From Ruegeria aquimaris (GTDB taxonomy: Bacteria > Pseudomonadota > Alphaproteobacteria > Rhodobacterales > Rhodobacteraceae), in contig NZ_JAOWLB010000002.1 of the NCBI RefSeq assembly GCF_025751555.1, positions 248,001 through 312,000 of the forward strand: a stretch of 64,000 nt of DNA. Direction: 5' to 3'. Position 1 is the stretch's first letter, and each line of letters opens with the position of its first letter. A program made the position numbers and the translations under genes. Below are positions 35,795 to 44,452 of this stretch, one piece after another. Under the pieces are notes generated by a model, which searched no databases, had not been told where the DNA came from, and worked only from the letters and a program-made list of their open reading frames with translations.

Positions 35795-36675
35795 TGTTTT
35801 TTCATAGGGTTATCATTCTCCTGTTTTGCCTGATTCCGGTCCTGGGCCTGTCGAAAGCGTCTGCGGAACCGCTTGCCAAAGAGCTGTTTGGGGCGCAAAA
35901 GACCGCCTCTCGGCAAAAACCTGCCGCCTATGGCAGCTATGCCAAGGGCTGTGCCGCCGGGTTGGAGCAACTGCCCGAAACCGGGCCGACCTGGCAGGCG
36001 ATGCGGCTCAGCCGCAACCGCAATTGGGGCCATCCCGACACAATTGACTTCATCAGGGATCTCAGCGGTTTCGCCGCCGGTCAGCGCGGCTGGAGCGGGC
36101 TCTATATCGGGGATATCAGTCAGCCGCGCGGTGGGCCGATGTTGACGGGGCATCGCAGCCACCAACTGGGGCTGGATATCGACATCTGGATGCTGCCCGC
36201 CAACAATCTGCGTCTGACAGGATCGCATCGCGAAAAGATCTCGTCGGTCTCGCTGCGCCGGGCCGAGGGCGCCTATGTCAATTCGAACTGGACCGCGCAG
36301 CATCACGCCATCATCCGCGAAGCCGCCCGCGACAAGCGGGTGGCGCGGATCTTTGTCTTTCCGGGCGCCAAGGTCTGGATGTGCAACAACGAAAAAGGAA
36401 ACCGCGCCTATCTGCGCAAGATCCGGCCATGGTGGGGGCATCACTATCATTTCCACGTTCGGCTGAATTGTCCCAAAGGGTCGTCTGGCTGTGCCGATCA
36501 GGACGCACCACCCAAGGGTGACGGTTGCGCCGAAGCGCAGGAATGGGTGAACAACATTCTGAACCCACCACCGCCCAAACCGCGTGATCCAAACGCCCCG
36601 CCGCCCAAGAAACGCCGCGAATACGTTCTGTCCGATCTGCCCAAGCAATGCGCCTCGGTCTTGCGGTCGCAATAG
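35794..36675 (+). CDS. mepA: Penicillin-insensitive murein endopeptidase MepA
   Basis: 293 residues from the GTG at 35794; AAGGAG lies 10 bases upstream and the product then starts with a proper signal peptide (MFFHRVIILLFCLIPVLGLSKASA). LAS-type zinc metallopeptidase: His123 and Asp130 in HQLGLDID and the HHYHFHVRL motif supply metal ligands; several cysteines (KGC, MCN, LNC, SGC, DGC, KQC) match the disulfide-rich E. coli enzyme. Cleaves D-Ala-mDAP cross-links in the periplasm. The C-terminus is proline- and lysine-rich. Overlaps the next gene by 28 bases. Confidence 0.93.
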   Translation: MFFHRVIILLFCLIPVLGLSKASAEPLAKELFGAQKTASRQKPAAYGSYAKGCAAGLEQLPETGPTWQAMRLSRNRNWGHPDTIDFIRDLSGFAAGQRGWSGLYIGDISQPRGGPMLTGHRSHQLGLDIDIWMLPANNLRLTGSHREKISSVSLRRAEGAYVNSNWTAQHHAIIREAARDKRVARIFVFPGAKVWMCNNEKGNRAYLRKIRPWWGHHYHFHVRLNCPKGSSGCADQDAPPKGDGCAEAQEWVNNILNPPPPKPRDPNAPPPKKRREYVLSDLPKQCASVLRSQ

Positions 36676-37535
36676 GCGCCGCCCTATTGCTGTCCCTGCT
36701 GCCTGCCCGGGCGATCGACCGGGGCAAGGCCGAGCATCTGGACAGTTTCACCTGGAACAGAACCGATCCCTGGTTTGGTGGTTTCTCGGCCATCGAAGTC
36801 GGTGACGATGGTCTGTCGATGACGGTCTTGTCGGACCGCGCCAAGATCCTGACGGCCCGGATCAGTCGGGATGGAGAGCGGATTTCGGGCGTAACGCCGG
36901 GCCAGGTCCACAAGGTCAGATCAAGCCGGAACAAGGTGCTCAACGGTCGGGCCGGGGACAGCGAGGGGCTGGTCGTCGCGCCCGATGGCTCCCTATATGT
37001 TTCCTTCGAGGGTATCGCGCGCGTCGCCCGATACCGCCGACTTGGCGGGCCGGCCGAGGTGCTGTCTCGCCCCAAAGCCTTTGATCACATGGCCAGGAAC
37101 GGTGCGTTCGAGGCACTGGCCATGGATGCCAGAGGACGCCTATACACGATGCCCGAAAGCAGCCGGGCCGCCGATGGCACGATCCCGGTCTATCGTTGGG
37201 ATGGTCGGGTCTGGGACACGGTCTTCCACCTCGACCAGATCGGAGGTTTCCTGCCCGTCGCCGCCGACTTTGGCCCGGACGGTCTCCTTTATGTTCTGGA
37301 AAGGAAAGCCGGAACGCTTGGCTTTCGCTCGCGCCTGCGGCGCTGGACGGTGACGGAACAGGGCGCCAGCAACGAGGAAACCCTGTTTCAGAGCGGCACG
37401 GGCCGCCATGACAATCTCGAAGGTCTGTCGGTCTGGCGCGACGCGCAGGGTAAGCTGCGCGCCACCATGATCTCGGACGACAATTTCCTGTTCCTGCAAC
37501 GCACAGAGATCGTCGAATATCGGCTACCGGATTGA
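36648..37535 (+). CDS. Esterase-like phytase-family protein, secreted
   Basis: 295 residues with signal peptide MRLGLAVAIGAALLLSLLPARA, which supports the start within the mepA coding region (28-base overlap). The body is a beta-propeller of the 'esterase-like activity of phytase' family: FGGFSAIEVGDDGLSMTVLSDRA, DSEGLVVAPDGSLYVSFEG, NGAFEALAMDARGRLYTMPE, LEGLSVWRDAQG. Probably periplasmic; substrate unknown. Co-transcribed with the MFS transporter and mepA. Confidence 0.87.
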   Translation: MRLGLAVAIGAALLLSLLPARAIDRGKAEHLDSFTWNRTDPWFGGFSAIEVGDDGLSMTVLSDRAKILTARISRDGERISGVTPGQVHKVRSSRNKVLNGRAGDSEGLVVAPDGSLYVSFEGIARVARYRRLGGPAEVLSRPKAFDHMARNGAFEALAMDARGRLYTMPESSRAADGTIPVYRWDGRVWDTVFHLDQIGGFLPVAADFGPDGLLYVLERKAGTLGFRSRLRRWTVTEQGASNEETLFQSGTGRHDNLEGLSVWRDAQGKLRATMISDDNFLFLQRTEIVEYRLPD

Positions 37536-37626
37536 CTCGAACCGCCCACGCAGGCTAAGGGCCGCGCTTGCTCGCCCTACTCAGCGGGCCAAGTCGCCGC
37601 ACCCTTGCCAAAACGGATCCTGACAC

Positions 37627-38277
37627 ATGACCCGCAAACACCTTCCCGGCATTCTTGCCATGGCCACTATCGTTGTGGCCTCGAACATCCTCGTCCAGTT
37701 CCTGATCCTTGACGGCCTGCTGACCTGGGGCGCGTTTACCTATCCCTTTGCGTTTCTGGTCACCGATGTGATGAACCGGGTCTATGGGACCGCAGCGGCA
37801 CGACGCGTAGTCTTTGCGGGGTTTGTCACCGGCGTTGTCTGTTCGCTGATCGGCAGCCAGATCGTGTTGCAGGGCGACGGATACACCTATGCCGCCGTGC
37901 CGCTGCGTATCGCGGTTGCCTCGGGCACCGCGTTCCTGATCGCGCAACTGACCGATGTCGCGGTGTTCAACCGGCTGCGCGGCGGCGGCTGGTGGCGCGC
38001 GCCGCTGGTCTCGACCCTGGTCGGCTCCGCGCTGGATACCGCGCTGTTCTTTACAATCGCGTTTTCGGCCAGCATCGCCGTTTTTGGCCCGGATGCCGAT
38101 GCCGCGATCAATTGGGCCTGGGAAGCGGTGCCCTTCATGAATCGCGGCGCGCCCGCGCCGTTGTGGGTAACGCTCGCCTTTGCCGACTGGCTGGTCAAAC
38201 TTTCGCTGGCCCTGATCGCGCTGCTACCGTTCCGCCTGATCGTTCAGCATCTTTTGCCAACCCGTGGCGCTGCCTGA
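37627..38277 (+). CDS. Queuosine precursor transporter, YhhQ/VUT family
   Basis: 216 residues, about six TM helices. The motif YPFAFLVTDVMNRVYG at about 39-54 is characteristic of the DUF165/VUT family, whose members import preQ0/preQ1 for the tRNA modification queuosine. Late motif ALDTALFFTIAFS. I looked for a preQ1 riboswitch in the 91-base upstream gap and did not see one. Confidence 0.9.
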   Translation: MTRKHLPGILAMATIVVASNILVQFLILDGLLTWGAFTYPFAFLVTDVMNRVYGTAAARRVVFAGFVTGVVCSLIGSQIVLQGDGYTYAAVPLRIAVASGTAFLIAQLTDVAVFNRLRGGGWWRAPLVSTLVGSALDTALFFTIAFSASIAVFGPDADAAINWAWEAVPFMNRGAPAPLWVTLAFADWLVKLSLALIALLPFRLIVQHLLPTRGAA

Positions 38278-38280
38278 AAA

Positions 38281-38504
38281 AAACGTTTGGAGCAAATCAC
38301 TTCCTGTGGCACGCTGAAGGTGAGTTCAACAGCAAAGCAAAGGAGGTGGTCCAGTGTCGAGAAAGGGATTGGAGAGAGGTGTCGGAACCTAGGGCAGGCG
38401 CCGGTCAAGGCAGTCCTTGGCGGTGATCCGCCCCGGTCGAGCTTGTTGGCCCACTGGCACAGCTTCCTGAACTTTCGAAAGGCCGCCCCACGGGCGGCCT
38501 TTTT
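38281..38504 (+). ncRNA. Candidate small structured transcript with a 12-codon ORF
   Basis: Between yhhQ and arfB, about 220 bases end in a perfect terminator, yet no full gene is present. Within it, AAAGGAGG (38339-38346) precedes a GTG at 38354 opening a 12-codon frame to TAG at 38390-38392 (MSRKGLERGVGT). Two tandem hairpins follow: CAAGG/CCTTG (38406-38419) and GGCGG/CCGCC (38419-38432, sharing one base). It could be an sRNA, a micro-protein message or an attenuated 3' UTR of yhhQ. I do not recognise the family. Confidence 0.35.
38478..38504 (+). terminator. Rho-independent terminator
   Basis: AAAGGCCGCCC (38478-38488) pairs with GGGCGGCCTTT (38492-38502) through a 3-base loop, followed by T's to 38504. 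It lies upstream of arfB, so arfB must have its own promoter downstream or rely on readthrough. Confidence 0.88.
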
Positions 38505-38534
38505 CATGGGCCATAGCAGGGTTATGGTCGCGCA

Positions 38535-38954
38535 ATGTTGTACGTGACGAACGATATCGCGATTCAGGATTGGGAACTGAGTGAAAGCTTCATGCGCGCC
38601 TCGGGTCCGGGCGGGCAGAATGTCAACAAGGTTTCATCAGCCGTCGAGCTTCGGTTCGAGGCCGCCCGGTCGCCCGCGCTGTCGGATCCGGTCAAGGCGC
38701 GCCTGAAACGGATCGCAGGACGCCGCTGGACAACCGAAGGCGCGATTGTTCTGCAATGCGACGAAACCCGCAGCCAGGCCCGCAACCGCGAAATCGTCCG
38801 CGCCCGGCTTGTCGACCTGATCACGCGCGCTCTGGTCGCTCCCAAACGCCGCGTGGCCACGAAACCCACCAAAGGCTCGGTCCGACGGCGCCTCGACGCC
38901 AAGAAGGCCCGGGGCGAGGTCAAGTATCTGCGCGGCAAGGTGGCCGACGAATAG
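38535..38954 (+). CDS. arfB: Alternative ribosome-rescue factor ArfB (peptidyl-tRNA hydrolase)
   Basis: 139 residues. The GGQ catalytic motif is at 26-28 in SGPGGQNVNKVSSAVELRF, and the protein ends in a basic helical tail (RRRLDAKKARGEVKYLRGK) that in the family enters the empty mRNA channel of stalled ribosomes. Short length excludes full release factors. Releases peptides from non-stop ribosomes. Confidence 0.94.
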   Translation: MLYVTNDIAIQDWELSESFMRASGPGGQNVNKVSSAVELRFEAARSPALSDPVKARLKRIAGRRWTTEGAIVLQCDETRSQARNREIVRARLVDLITRALVAPKRRVATKPTKGSVRRRLDAKKARGEVKYLRGKVADE

Positions 38955-39010
38955 GCTGGCATCGCCTTGATCCGGTGCTAGGGTAGCGCCAGCGGAGAGG
39001 GAGCAAGCAT

Positions 39011-39757
39011 ATGAGACTGAACGGAAAGACCGCCATTGTTACCGGGGGCGCGCAGGGCTTCGGTGCCGGGATCGTGGCCAAATTCGTATCCGAAGGTGCC
39101 CAGGTGATGGTTGCCGACATTAACTTGGATCAAGCGCAGAAAACAGCGGCCGATATGGATGGCGACGCATTTGCCCACCAGGTCGACGTATCCGACGGCA
39201 ACTCGGTCGATGCGATGGCGGCGGCCGCTTTGCGGCGCTTTGGCCATGTGGACATTCTGGTCAACAACGCCGGCGTTACCCACCTGCCTTCGCCGATGGA
39301 GGATGTCAGCGAGGCAGATTTCGACCGGGTGTTCCGGGTCAACATGAAGTCGGTCTTTCTGACCGCCCGCGCGCTGGTTCCGCATATGAAAGATCGCGGC
39401 AAGGGCGCGATCCTGAACGTCGCCTCCACCGCCGGTGTCTCCCCGCGCCCGCGCCTGAACTGGTACAATGCCTCCAAGGGCTGGATGATCACCGCGACCA
39501 GGACGATGGCCGTCGAACTTGCCCCCTCTGGCGTGCGTGTCAACGCATTGAACCCGGTTGCGGGCGAAACGCCGCTGCTCAAATCCTTCATGGGCGAGGA
39601 CACCCCGGAAATGCGCGCCAAATTTCTGGCGACGATCCCGCTCGGGCGGTTTTCAACACCGCAGGACATGGGCAACGCGGCCTGTTTCCTGTGCTCGGAC
39701 GAGGCCAGCATGATCACCGGCGTCGCCATGGAAGTCGATGGCGGTCGCTGCATCTGA
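39011..39757 (+). CDS. Short-chain dehydrogenase/reductase
   Basis: 248 residues, classical SDR. Cofactor motif TGGAQGFG (11-18), ADINLDQAQ with Asp after beta2 (suggests NAD rather than NADP), NNAG, catalytic Ser in NVASTAG, and YNASK for Tyr/Lys. C-terminal MITGVAMEVDGGRCI is common in 3-oxoacyl-ACP reductase or sugar/alcohol dehydrogenase annotations. Substrate unknown. GGAGAGGGAGC precedes the ATG; a P1 peptidase follows 24 bases later. Confidence 0.9.
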   Translation: MRLNGKTAIVTGGAQGFGAGIVAKFVSEGAQVMVADINLDQAQKTAADMDGDAFAHQVDVSDGNSVDAMAAAALRRFGHVDILVNNAGVTHLPSPMEDVSEADFDRVFRVNMKSVFLTARALVPHMKDRGKGAILNVASTAGVSPRPRLNWYNASKGWMITATRTMAVELAPSGVRVNALNPVAGETPLLKSFMGEDTPEMRAKFLATIPLGRFSTPQDMGNAACFLCSDEASMITGVAMEVDGGRCI

Positions 39758-39781
39758 GCCTTTGGAAAGGACCTGCAAACC

Positions 39782-40798
39782 ATGATCCCCGGCCCTCGCA
39801 ACCTGATCACCGACGTGCCCGGCCTCAAGGTCGGCAATGCCGAGGACGAAGCGCTGAAATCTGGCGCGACCGTCCTGACGGCGGATCGGCCTTTCATGGC
39901 CTCGGTCCATGTGATGGGCGGCGCGCCGGGGACGCGCGAAACTGATCTGCTCGCTCCGGACAAATCGGTGGCGCGCGTAGACGCATTGGTTCTGTCGGGC
40001 GGTTCTGCCTATGGCCTGGATGCCTGTTCGGGCGTCTCGGATGCCCTGCGGGCCCAGGGGCGCGGTTTTCGCGTTGGTGATGCGGTGATCCCGATCGTAC
40101 CCGGCGCAATCATCTTTGACTTGCTGAATGGCGGACAAAAGGACTGGACCGAAAACCCCTATCGCGCCCTTGGTCAGGCCGCATACCACGTCGCCGGAGA
40201 AGACTTCTCGCTAGGCACCGCTGGGGCCGGAACCGGAGCGCTGACGGCAATGCTGAAAGGGGGGCTCGGCTCCGCCTCACTGGTCTTGCCCGATGGCACA
40301 ACGGTAGGGGCGCTGGTCGCGGCCAACCCTATGGGCAGCGTCACGACACCCGGCGAGCGGCACTTCTGGGCTGCGCCGTTCGAGATAGACGGCGAGTATG
40401 GCGGACTTGGGCCTGACACCAACGTGGGCCTCGGTCGTCAGTTGGAAAGCCGCAAGGTCCAGGCCATGCGCAGCCGCACCGAAGAGCGCGCCAATACCAC
40501 AATTGCCATCGTCGCAACCGATGCCGACCTGAGCAAGGCGCAGTGCCAGCGCATGGCCATCGCGGCGCATGACGGTATCGCGCGGGCCACGGTCCCCGCC
40601 CATTCCCCCGGCGACGGCGATCTGGTGTTCTCGCTCTCGACCGGCGACCGCCCGATGAGCGCCCCCGAACGCGACCTTACCCTGATAGGCCACGCGGCGG
40701 CGGTGTGCCTGTCGCGGGCGATTGCCCGCGCCATCTATCTGGCACGTCCCGGAGCCGGAGATCTGCTGCCGTGCTGGCATTCGGGGCAAACCGGGTAA
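39782..40798 (+). CDS. P1 family (S58) peptidase, DmpA/BapA-like aminopeptidase
   Basis: 338 residues. Starts NLITDVPGLKVGNAED, with LSGGSAYGLDACSGV (about 77-91), GTAGAGTGA and, near 240, the autocleavage site ANTTIAIVATDADL, where Asn-Thr splits the precursor and frees the catalytic N-terminal Thr. DmpA-type enzymes cleave N-terminal residues or beta-amino acid peptides. No signal peptide, so probably cytoplasmic. In an apparent two-gene unit with the SDR. Confidence 0.9.
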   Translation: MIPGPRNLITDVPGLKVGNAEDEALKSGATVLTADRPFMASVHVMGGAPGTRETDLLAPDKSVARVDALVLSGGSAYGLDACSGVSDALRAQGRGFRVGDAVIPIVPGAIIFDLLNGGQKDWTENPYRALGQAAYHVAGEDFSLGTAGAGTGALTAMLKGGLGSASLVLPDGTTVGALVAANPMGSVTTPGERHFWAAPFEIDGEYGGLGPDTNVGLGRQLESRKVQAMRSRTEERANTTIAIVATDADLSKAQCQRMAIAAHDGIARATVPAHSPGDGDLVFSLSTGDRPMSAPERDLTLIGHAAAVCLSRAIARAIYLARPGAGDLLPCWHSGQTG

Positions 40799-40908
40799 AA
40801 GCCCCGTGATCAGGTGCGACACAGTGCCTGAATGATACATTCGGACAGTTGACTCGCGGCACGACTGACGTCTCTCTTGGCGCAACCGAAATCCATGGAG
40901 ATCACATC

Positions 40909-41322
40909 ATGAACCGCATCGTTGCCACCGTTGTCGCCTGTGTCCTTGCCGTGCCCGCCCTGGCCGCCGGCGATGCCGAGAAAGGCGAAAAAGGGTTCAA
41001 CAAATGCAAATCCTGCCACATGATCGAGACGCCCACCGGCGAAACCATCGTCAAAGGCGGCAAGACCGGCCCGAACCTGTACGGTGTAGTCGGCCGCGCC
41101 GCAGGCAGCGCCGAAGGTTTCAAATACGGCGATAGCCTGATGGCCGCCGGCGAGAAGGGCCTGGTCTGGGACGAAGAGACATTCGTGGCTTTCACCATGG
41201 ATCCCGCCGGTTTCCTGAAGACCTATCTGGACGACACCGCCGCAAAGTCGAAGATGACGTTCAAGCTGAAGAAGGACAACGAAGACGTGTTTGCCTATCT
41301 TCAGAGTGTGGCAGCAGAATAA
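40909..41322 (+). CDS. cycA: Soluble c-type cytochrome c2/c550
   Basis: 137 residues from the ATG at 40909 (GGAG 8 bases upstream), with signal peptide MNRIVATVVACVLAVPALAA. One haem site C33-xx-C36-H37 (CKSCH) and axial Met116 in SKMTFKLKK. The segment GGKTGPNLYGVVGR is typical of the Paracoccus c550/Rhodobacter c2 group. Carries electrons between the cytochrome bc1 complex and terminal acceptors in the periplasm. A terminator follows. Confidence 0.92.
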   Translation: MNRIVATVVACVLAVPALAAGDAEKGEKGFNKCKSCHMIETPTGETIVKGGKTGPNLYGVVGRAAGSAEGFKYGDSLMAAGEKGLVWDEETFVAFTMDPAGFLKTYLDDTAAKSKMTFKLKKDNEDVFAYLQSVAAE

Positions 41323-41346
41323 ACCACATCTCGCCTTCCTACGTTC

Positions 41347-41375
41347 AAGGCCGCAGCACCTGACTGCGGCCTTTT
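41347..41375 (+). terminator. Rho-independent terminator of the cytochrome gene
   Basis: AAGGCCGCAG (41347-41356) pairs with CTGCGGCCTT (41364-41373) across a 7-base loop, ending in TTTT. Confidence 0.88.
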
Positions 41376-41547
41376 ATACGATTGAATATGGGCCGGAACA
41401 CTCCCACTCTGGCAGGGCGGCAAATGGAAGAGATGCTCACATCGCTTCAGATGTCGTGAAACAACACACCCTTTCTTGGCCGGAGCGGCCCCCGCGCTGA
41501 GTACAAACGGGTTTCATGCACGCAGGAGTTTTCGACATGGGGATGGT

Positions 41548-42090
41548 ATGGGTATCCTGATTCCGGCCTGGGTCGATGGCGCGCTGGTCCCGGTGGACAA
41601 GCTGGAGGCGCATGAAAAGGGACTGAAGCACAAGGCGGTATCCGTTTTTGCCGTGCGGGGCATGGATATCCTGATTCAGCGCCGTGCCATGGGCAAGTAC
41701 CATACGCCCGGGCTATGGGCGAACACCTGTTGCACCCACCCGGATTGGGATGAAAGCGCATCCGCCTGCGCGGTACGGCGCCTGCGCGAAGAACTGGGGA
41801 TAGAAGGACTGTACCCCGAGTACCGCCATCGGCTGGAATACCACGCGGATGTCGGCCACAACATGGTCGAGAATGAAGTCGTCGATGTCTTTCTCGCACA
41901 TGTCAGGGGGCCGCTGGATGTCGACCCGAATCCAGACGAAGTGATGGAGATCCGCTGGATCGGGTATCACGATCTGCTGGCCGAGGTGAAACGCTATCCT
42001 GAAAGGTTCACGCCCTGGCTGAAGATCTACCTGCATCACCACGCGGATACGATTTTTGGCCCCGACCTGATCATCTCGGCCAAGGCCTAG
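41548..42090 (+). CDS. idi: Isopentenyl-diphosphate delta-isomerase, type 1
   Basis: 180 residues from the ATG at 41548. Nudix-type fold: active-site Cys in ANTCCTHP (Cys62), Nudix helix CAVRRLREELGI and the catalytic Glu in NMVENEVVDVF; the C-terminal tryptophan region is RWIGYHDL. Interconverts IPP and DMAPP for isoprenoid synthesis. An earlier in-frame start at 41476 lacks homology. No carotenoid or bacteriochlorophyll genes are near. Confidence 0.92.
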   Translation: MGILIPAWVDGALVPVDKLEAHEKGLKHKAVSVFAVRGMDILIQRRAMGKYHTPGLWANTCCTHPDWDESASACAVRRLREELGIEGLYPEYRHRLEYHADVGHNMVENEVVDVFLAHVRGPLDVDPNPDEVMEIRWIGYHDLLAEVKRYPERFTPWLKIYLHHHADTIFGPDLIISAKA

Positions 42091-42092
42091 AG

Positions 42093-44318
42093 TCAGGATC
42101 CGTTTTCAGCGTGAACTGGCAGGGTGTCGCCCGGCTGCGCATCGATGATACGCGCGTGGATCAGATCCTTGCGCAACGGTTTCGTCAAATAGTGATCCAG
42201 CCCCGCTGCCAGGATGCCATCTGAATCACCGGACATGGCATGCGCGGTCAGTGCAACGATTGGAACGTGGCGACCGGTTCCGGCTTCCTCCCGCCGGATT
42301 TCCATGGTCGCTTGTTTGCCGTCCATCTTGGGCATCGAGATGTCCATGAAGATCAGATCGGGGCGGAAGTCCCGCCAGATCTCCACCGCTTCCAATCCAT
42401 TGTTGGCAAAGCGAAGCTCGATGTTGATAGATTTCAACATCTTGCTGAAAACCAACTGGTTCGTCCGATTGTCTTCGGCCGCCAGTACTCGCATTTTTCG
42501 TTGAACGCCGGGCGACTGCGGGCGGTCTGGGGCATCGTCTGGCCGATCTTCATCTTGCGCAAGCGATGGAACCTGCGGCCCAGCCTGAACGCCGTTCAAG
42601 AGGTTTGATAAACGCCGGAACAACTCGGCCCTGGGCAGCGGCTTTTGCAGTATCCCCTGAACATTGCATCGGCCCGGATGGTTCTGGGCCGAATTTGAGT
42701 TCGATGAAAGCAACAATACCGGTACCTCGGTCCAACCGCGGTTCCGAAGCTCTCGGGCCAGTTCCAGCCCGTCCATCGCTGGCATATCGTGATCGCTGAG
42801 CACCAGATCGACCTCGTCATCCATGCTCTGCAATGCTTCGGCCCCCGATGCGCAACACGTGATCCGGGCCGAGAGTTGCGCGAGTTGCTTGCTCAGTATC
42901 GCCCGGTTCACCGCCAAGTGATCGACAACAAGGACATGGCGCAATTGCCGGGGGAAATGCGGCAGAACGGGCTGCTGCTCGTCGCTCATCGGCAGAGTGA
43001 CGCGGAACCCAAAGCACGACCCGCGCCCCTCTTCGCTTTCGACCCAGACGGTGCCCCCCATCAGCTGGATCAACCTGCGAGAAATGGCAAGGCCAAGCCC
43101 GGTGCCATCGAATTGTCGGTTGCGGTCATTCTCGACCTGATTGAATTCTCCAAAGATATGCCCAAGCTTCGATTTCGGTATGCCAATTCCGGTGTCTTCG
43201 ATTGCGACATGGATCGCGCAGCGCCCCAAGACCGGATCCGGCACACCCGTGACGCGGATAACCACGTGCCCCTCGGCGGTGAACTTGATCGCGTTCCCGA
43301 TCAGATTTGTCAGAACCTGGCGAACGCGTCCCGGATCGCCGACGAAGCGGGTGGGCAGAAACAGATCATAGTCGATGACCAGAGACAGCGCCTTGTTCTT
43401 GATCGTGGGCTGCATCAGCATGGTCACTTCGTGAATGCAGCGCTCCAGATCGAAGGGTTCGGGATGGAGCGTCATCTTGTCCGCCTCGATCTTGGAGTAG
43501 TCGAGAACGTCGTTGATGATCACCAGCAGCGCTTCGCCCGAGCTCTTGATCGTGTTGGCATAAAGTTTCTGCTCTTCGTCCAGCACCGTATCACACAGAA
43601 GATCCGCCATCCCGACGACCCCGTTCATCGGAGTCCGAATCTCGTGACTCATGTTTGCCAGAAACGCGGATTTAGCGCGGTTCGCGGCCTCGGCCTTTTC
43701 CCGAGCGGCGCGCAACTCGGCCTCGTACCGGACGGTCGATGTGATGTTCAGCGCAAGACTTACCACATCGCCCCCCAGGCCGCGCTGGTCCACCATCTTG
43801 ACGTACTGGTCATTCCACAGCCGCAGCACGATCGGTTCCGGCGAGATTGAACTCCAGCGGTCCTGCATCATGCCTTGCCAATCCCGGCAGGACAGATCCC
43901 CGGTATCAATGATCCCCTCTTCGGCCATCAGTTGCAGAATGCGTTTGTAGGTAATGCCGGGCGCGACCTCCTCCAGACCATCGAACACGTTCAGATAAGC
44001 TGTATTCGCGCCGATCAACCGGCTTTCCGCATCGAAAAAGGCAAATCCATCCTCGATGGTCTGAATCGAATGCCACAACCGGCGCTCGGCTACCTCGATC
44101 TTGGCGTTGGCGACCGTCAGATCCGATTTGACCTTTTCGTTTTCGTCCCGGACGGTGGCCACTTCGGCCTGTTTCTCGCCGATCTGTTTGGTAAGGGCCA
44201 GCGCATGCCGGCCCAGCTTGCGATTGGCGGCCGACAATTCGGCCTGTTTCAGTTCCAACAATCTTTCGGCCGCCAGACGCGCGCGACGTTCCTCGGCAAG
44301 CTTGTTGACCAGGCTCAT
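42093..44318 (-). CDS. Soluble hybrid histidine kinase with two receiver domains
   Basis: 741 residues from the ATG at 44318, with GAGGA upstream; the frame could open at a TTG three codons earlier. Order: long coiled coil (1-80), PAS (about 80-190), HisKA with phospho-His225 (MSHEIRTPMNG), HATPase (about 330-445; NLIGNAIKF, GTGLGLAI), REC1 (about 460-575, Asp509) and REC2 (about 610-725, Asp659 in FMDISMP). No TM helix or signal, so it senses something cytoplasmic. REC1 has VVDH where an acidic pair is usual. Divergent from the macroglobulin operon. Confidence 0.92.
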   Translation of the reverse strand: MSLVNKLAEERRARLAAERLLELKQAELSAANRKLGRHALALTKQIGEKQAEVATVRDENEKVKSDLTVANAKIEVAERRLWHSIQTIEDGFAFFDAESRLIGANTAYLNVFDGLEEVAPGITYKRILQLMAEEGIIDTGDLSCRDWQGMMQDRWSSISPEPIVLRLWNDQYVKMVDQRGLGGDVVSLALNITSTVRYEAELRAAREKAEAANRAKSAFLANMSHEIRTPMNGVVGMADLLCDTVLDEEQKLYANTIKSSGEALLVIINDVLDYSKIEADKMTLHPEPFDLERCIHEVTMLMQPTIKNKALSLVIDYDLFLPTRFVGDPGRVRQVLTNLIGNAIKFTAEGHVVIRVTGVPDPVLGRCAIHVAIEDTGIGIPKSKLGHIFGEFNQVENDRNRQFDGTGLGLAISRRLIQLMGGTVWVESEEGRGSCFGFRVTLPMSDEQQPVLPHFPRQLRHVLVVDHLAVNRAILSKQLAQLSARITCCASGAEALQSMDDEVDLVLSDHDMPAMDGLELARELRNRGWTEVPVLLLSSNSNSAQNHPGRCNVQGILQKPLPRAELFRRLSNLLNGVQAGPQVPSLAQDEDRPDDAPDRPQSPGVQRKMRVLAAEDNRTNQLVFSKMLKSINIELRFANNGLEAVEIWRDFRPDLIFMDISMPKMDGKQATMEIRREEAGTGRHVPIVALTAHAMSGDSDGILAAGLDHYLTKPLRKDLIHARIIDAQPGDTLPVHAENGS

Positions 44319-44452
44319 TCGTGACAATCCTCAACACAACCTGGGTGCCAACATCGAACAGATCCGTGAAAAAGGGCTTAAGGAAGGAAGGACGGGAATC
44401 CTTGCCAACCCGCACGCGCCCATGCGACCCTTGCCTCAAACAGGAGGTCGGA

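Noticed and set aside
37536-37626. preQ1 riboswitch upstream of the queuosine precursor transporter
   Set aside because: The 91-base gap lacks the small pseudoknot pattern with an A-rich tail next to the ribosome binding site.
38339-38352. AAAGGAGGTGGTCC as a fragment of 16S rRNA
   Set aside because: It resembles the complement of the 16S 3' end only over the Shine-Dalgarno core; the flanks do not match rRNA.
40909-42090. Cytochrome c2 plus idi as the edge of a photosynthesis gene cluster
   Set aside because: No bch, crt or puf gene is present in the window and both genes are housekeeping in non-phototrophic relatives.
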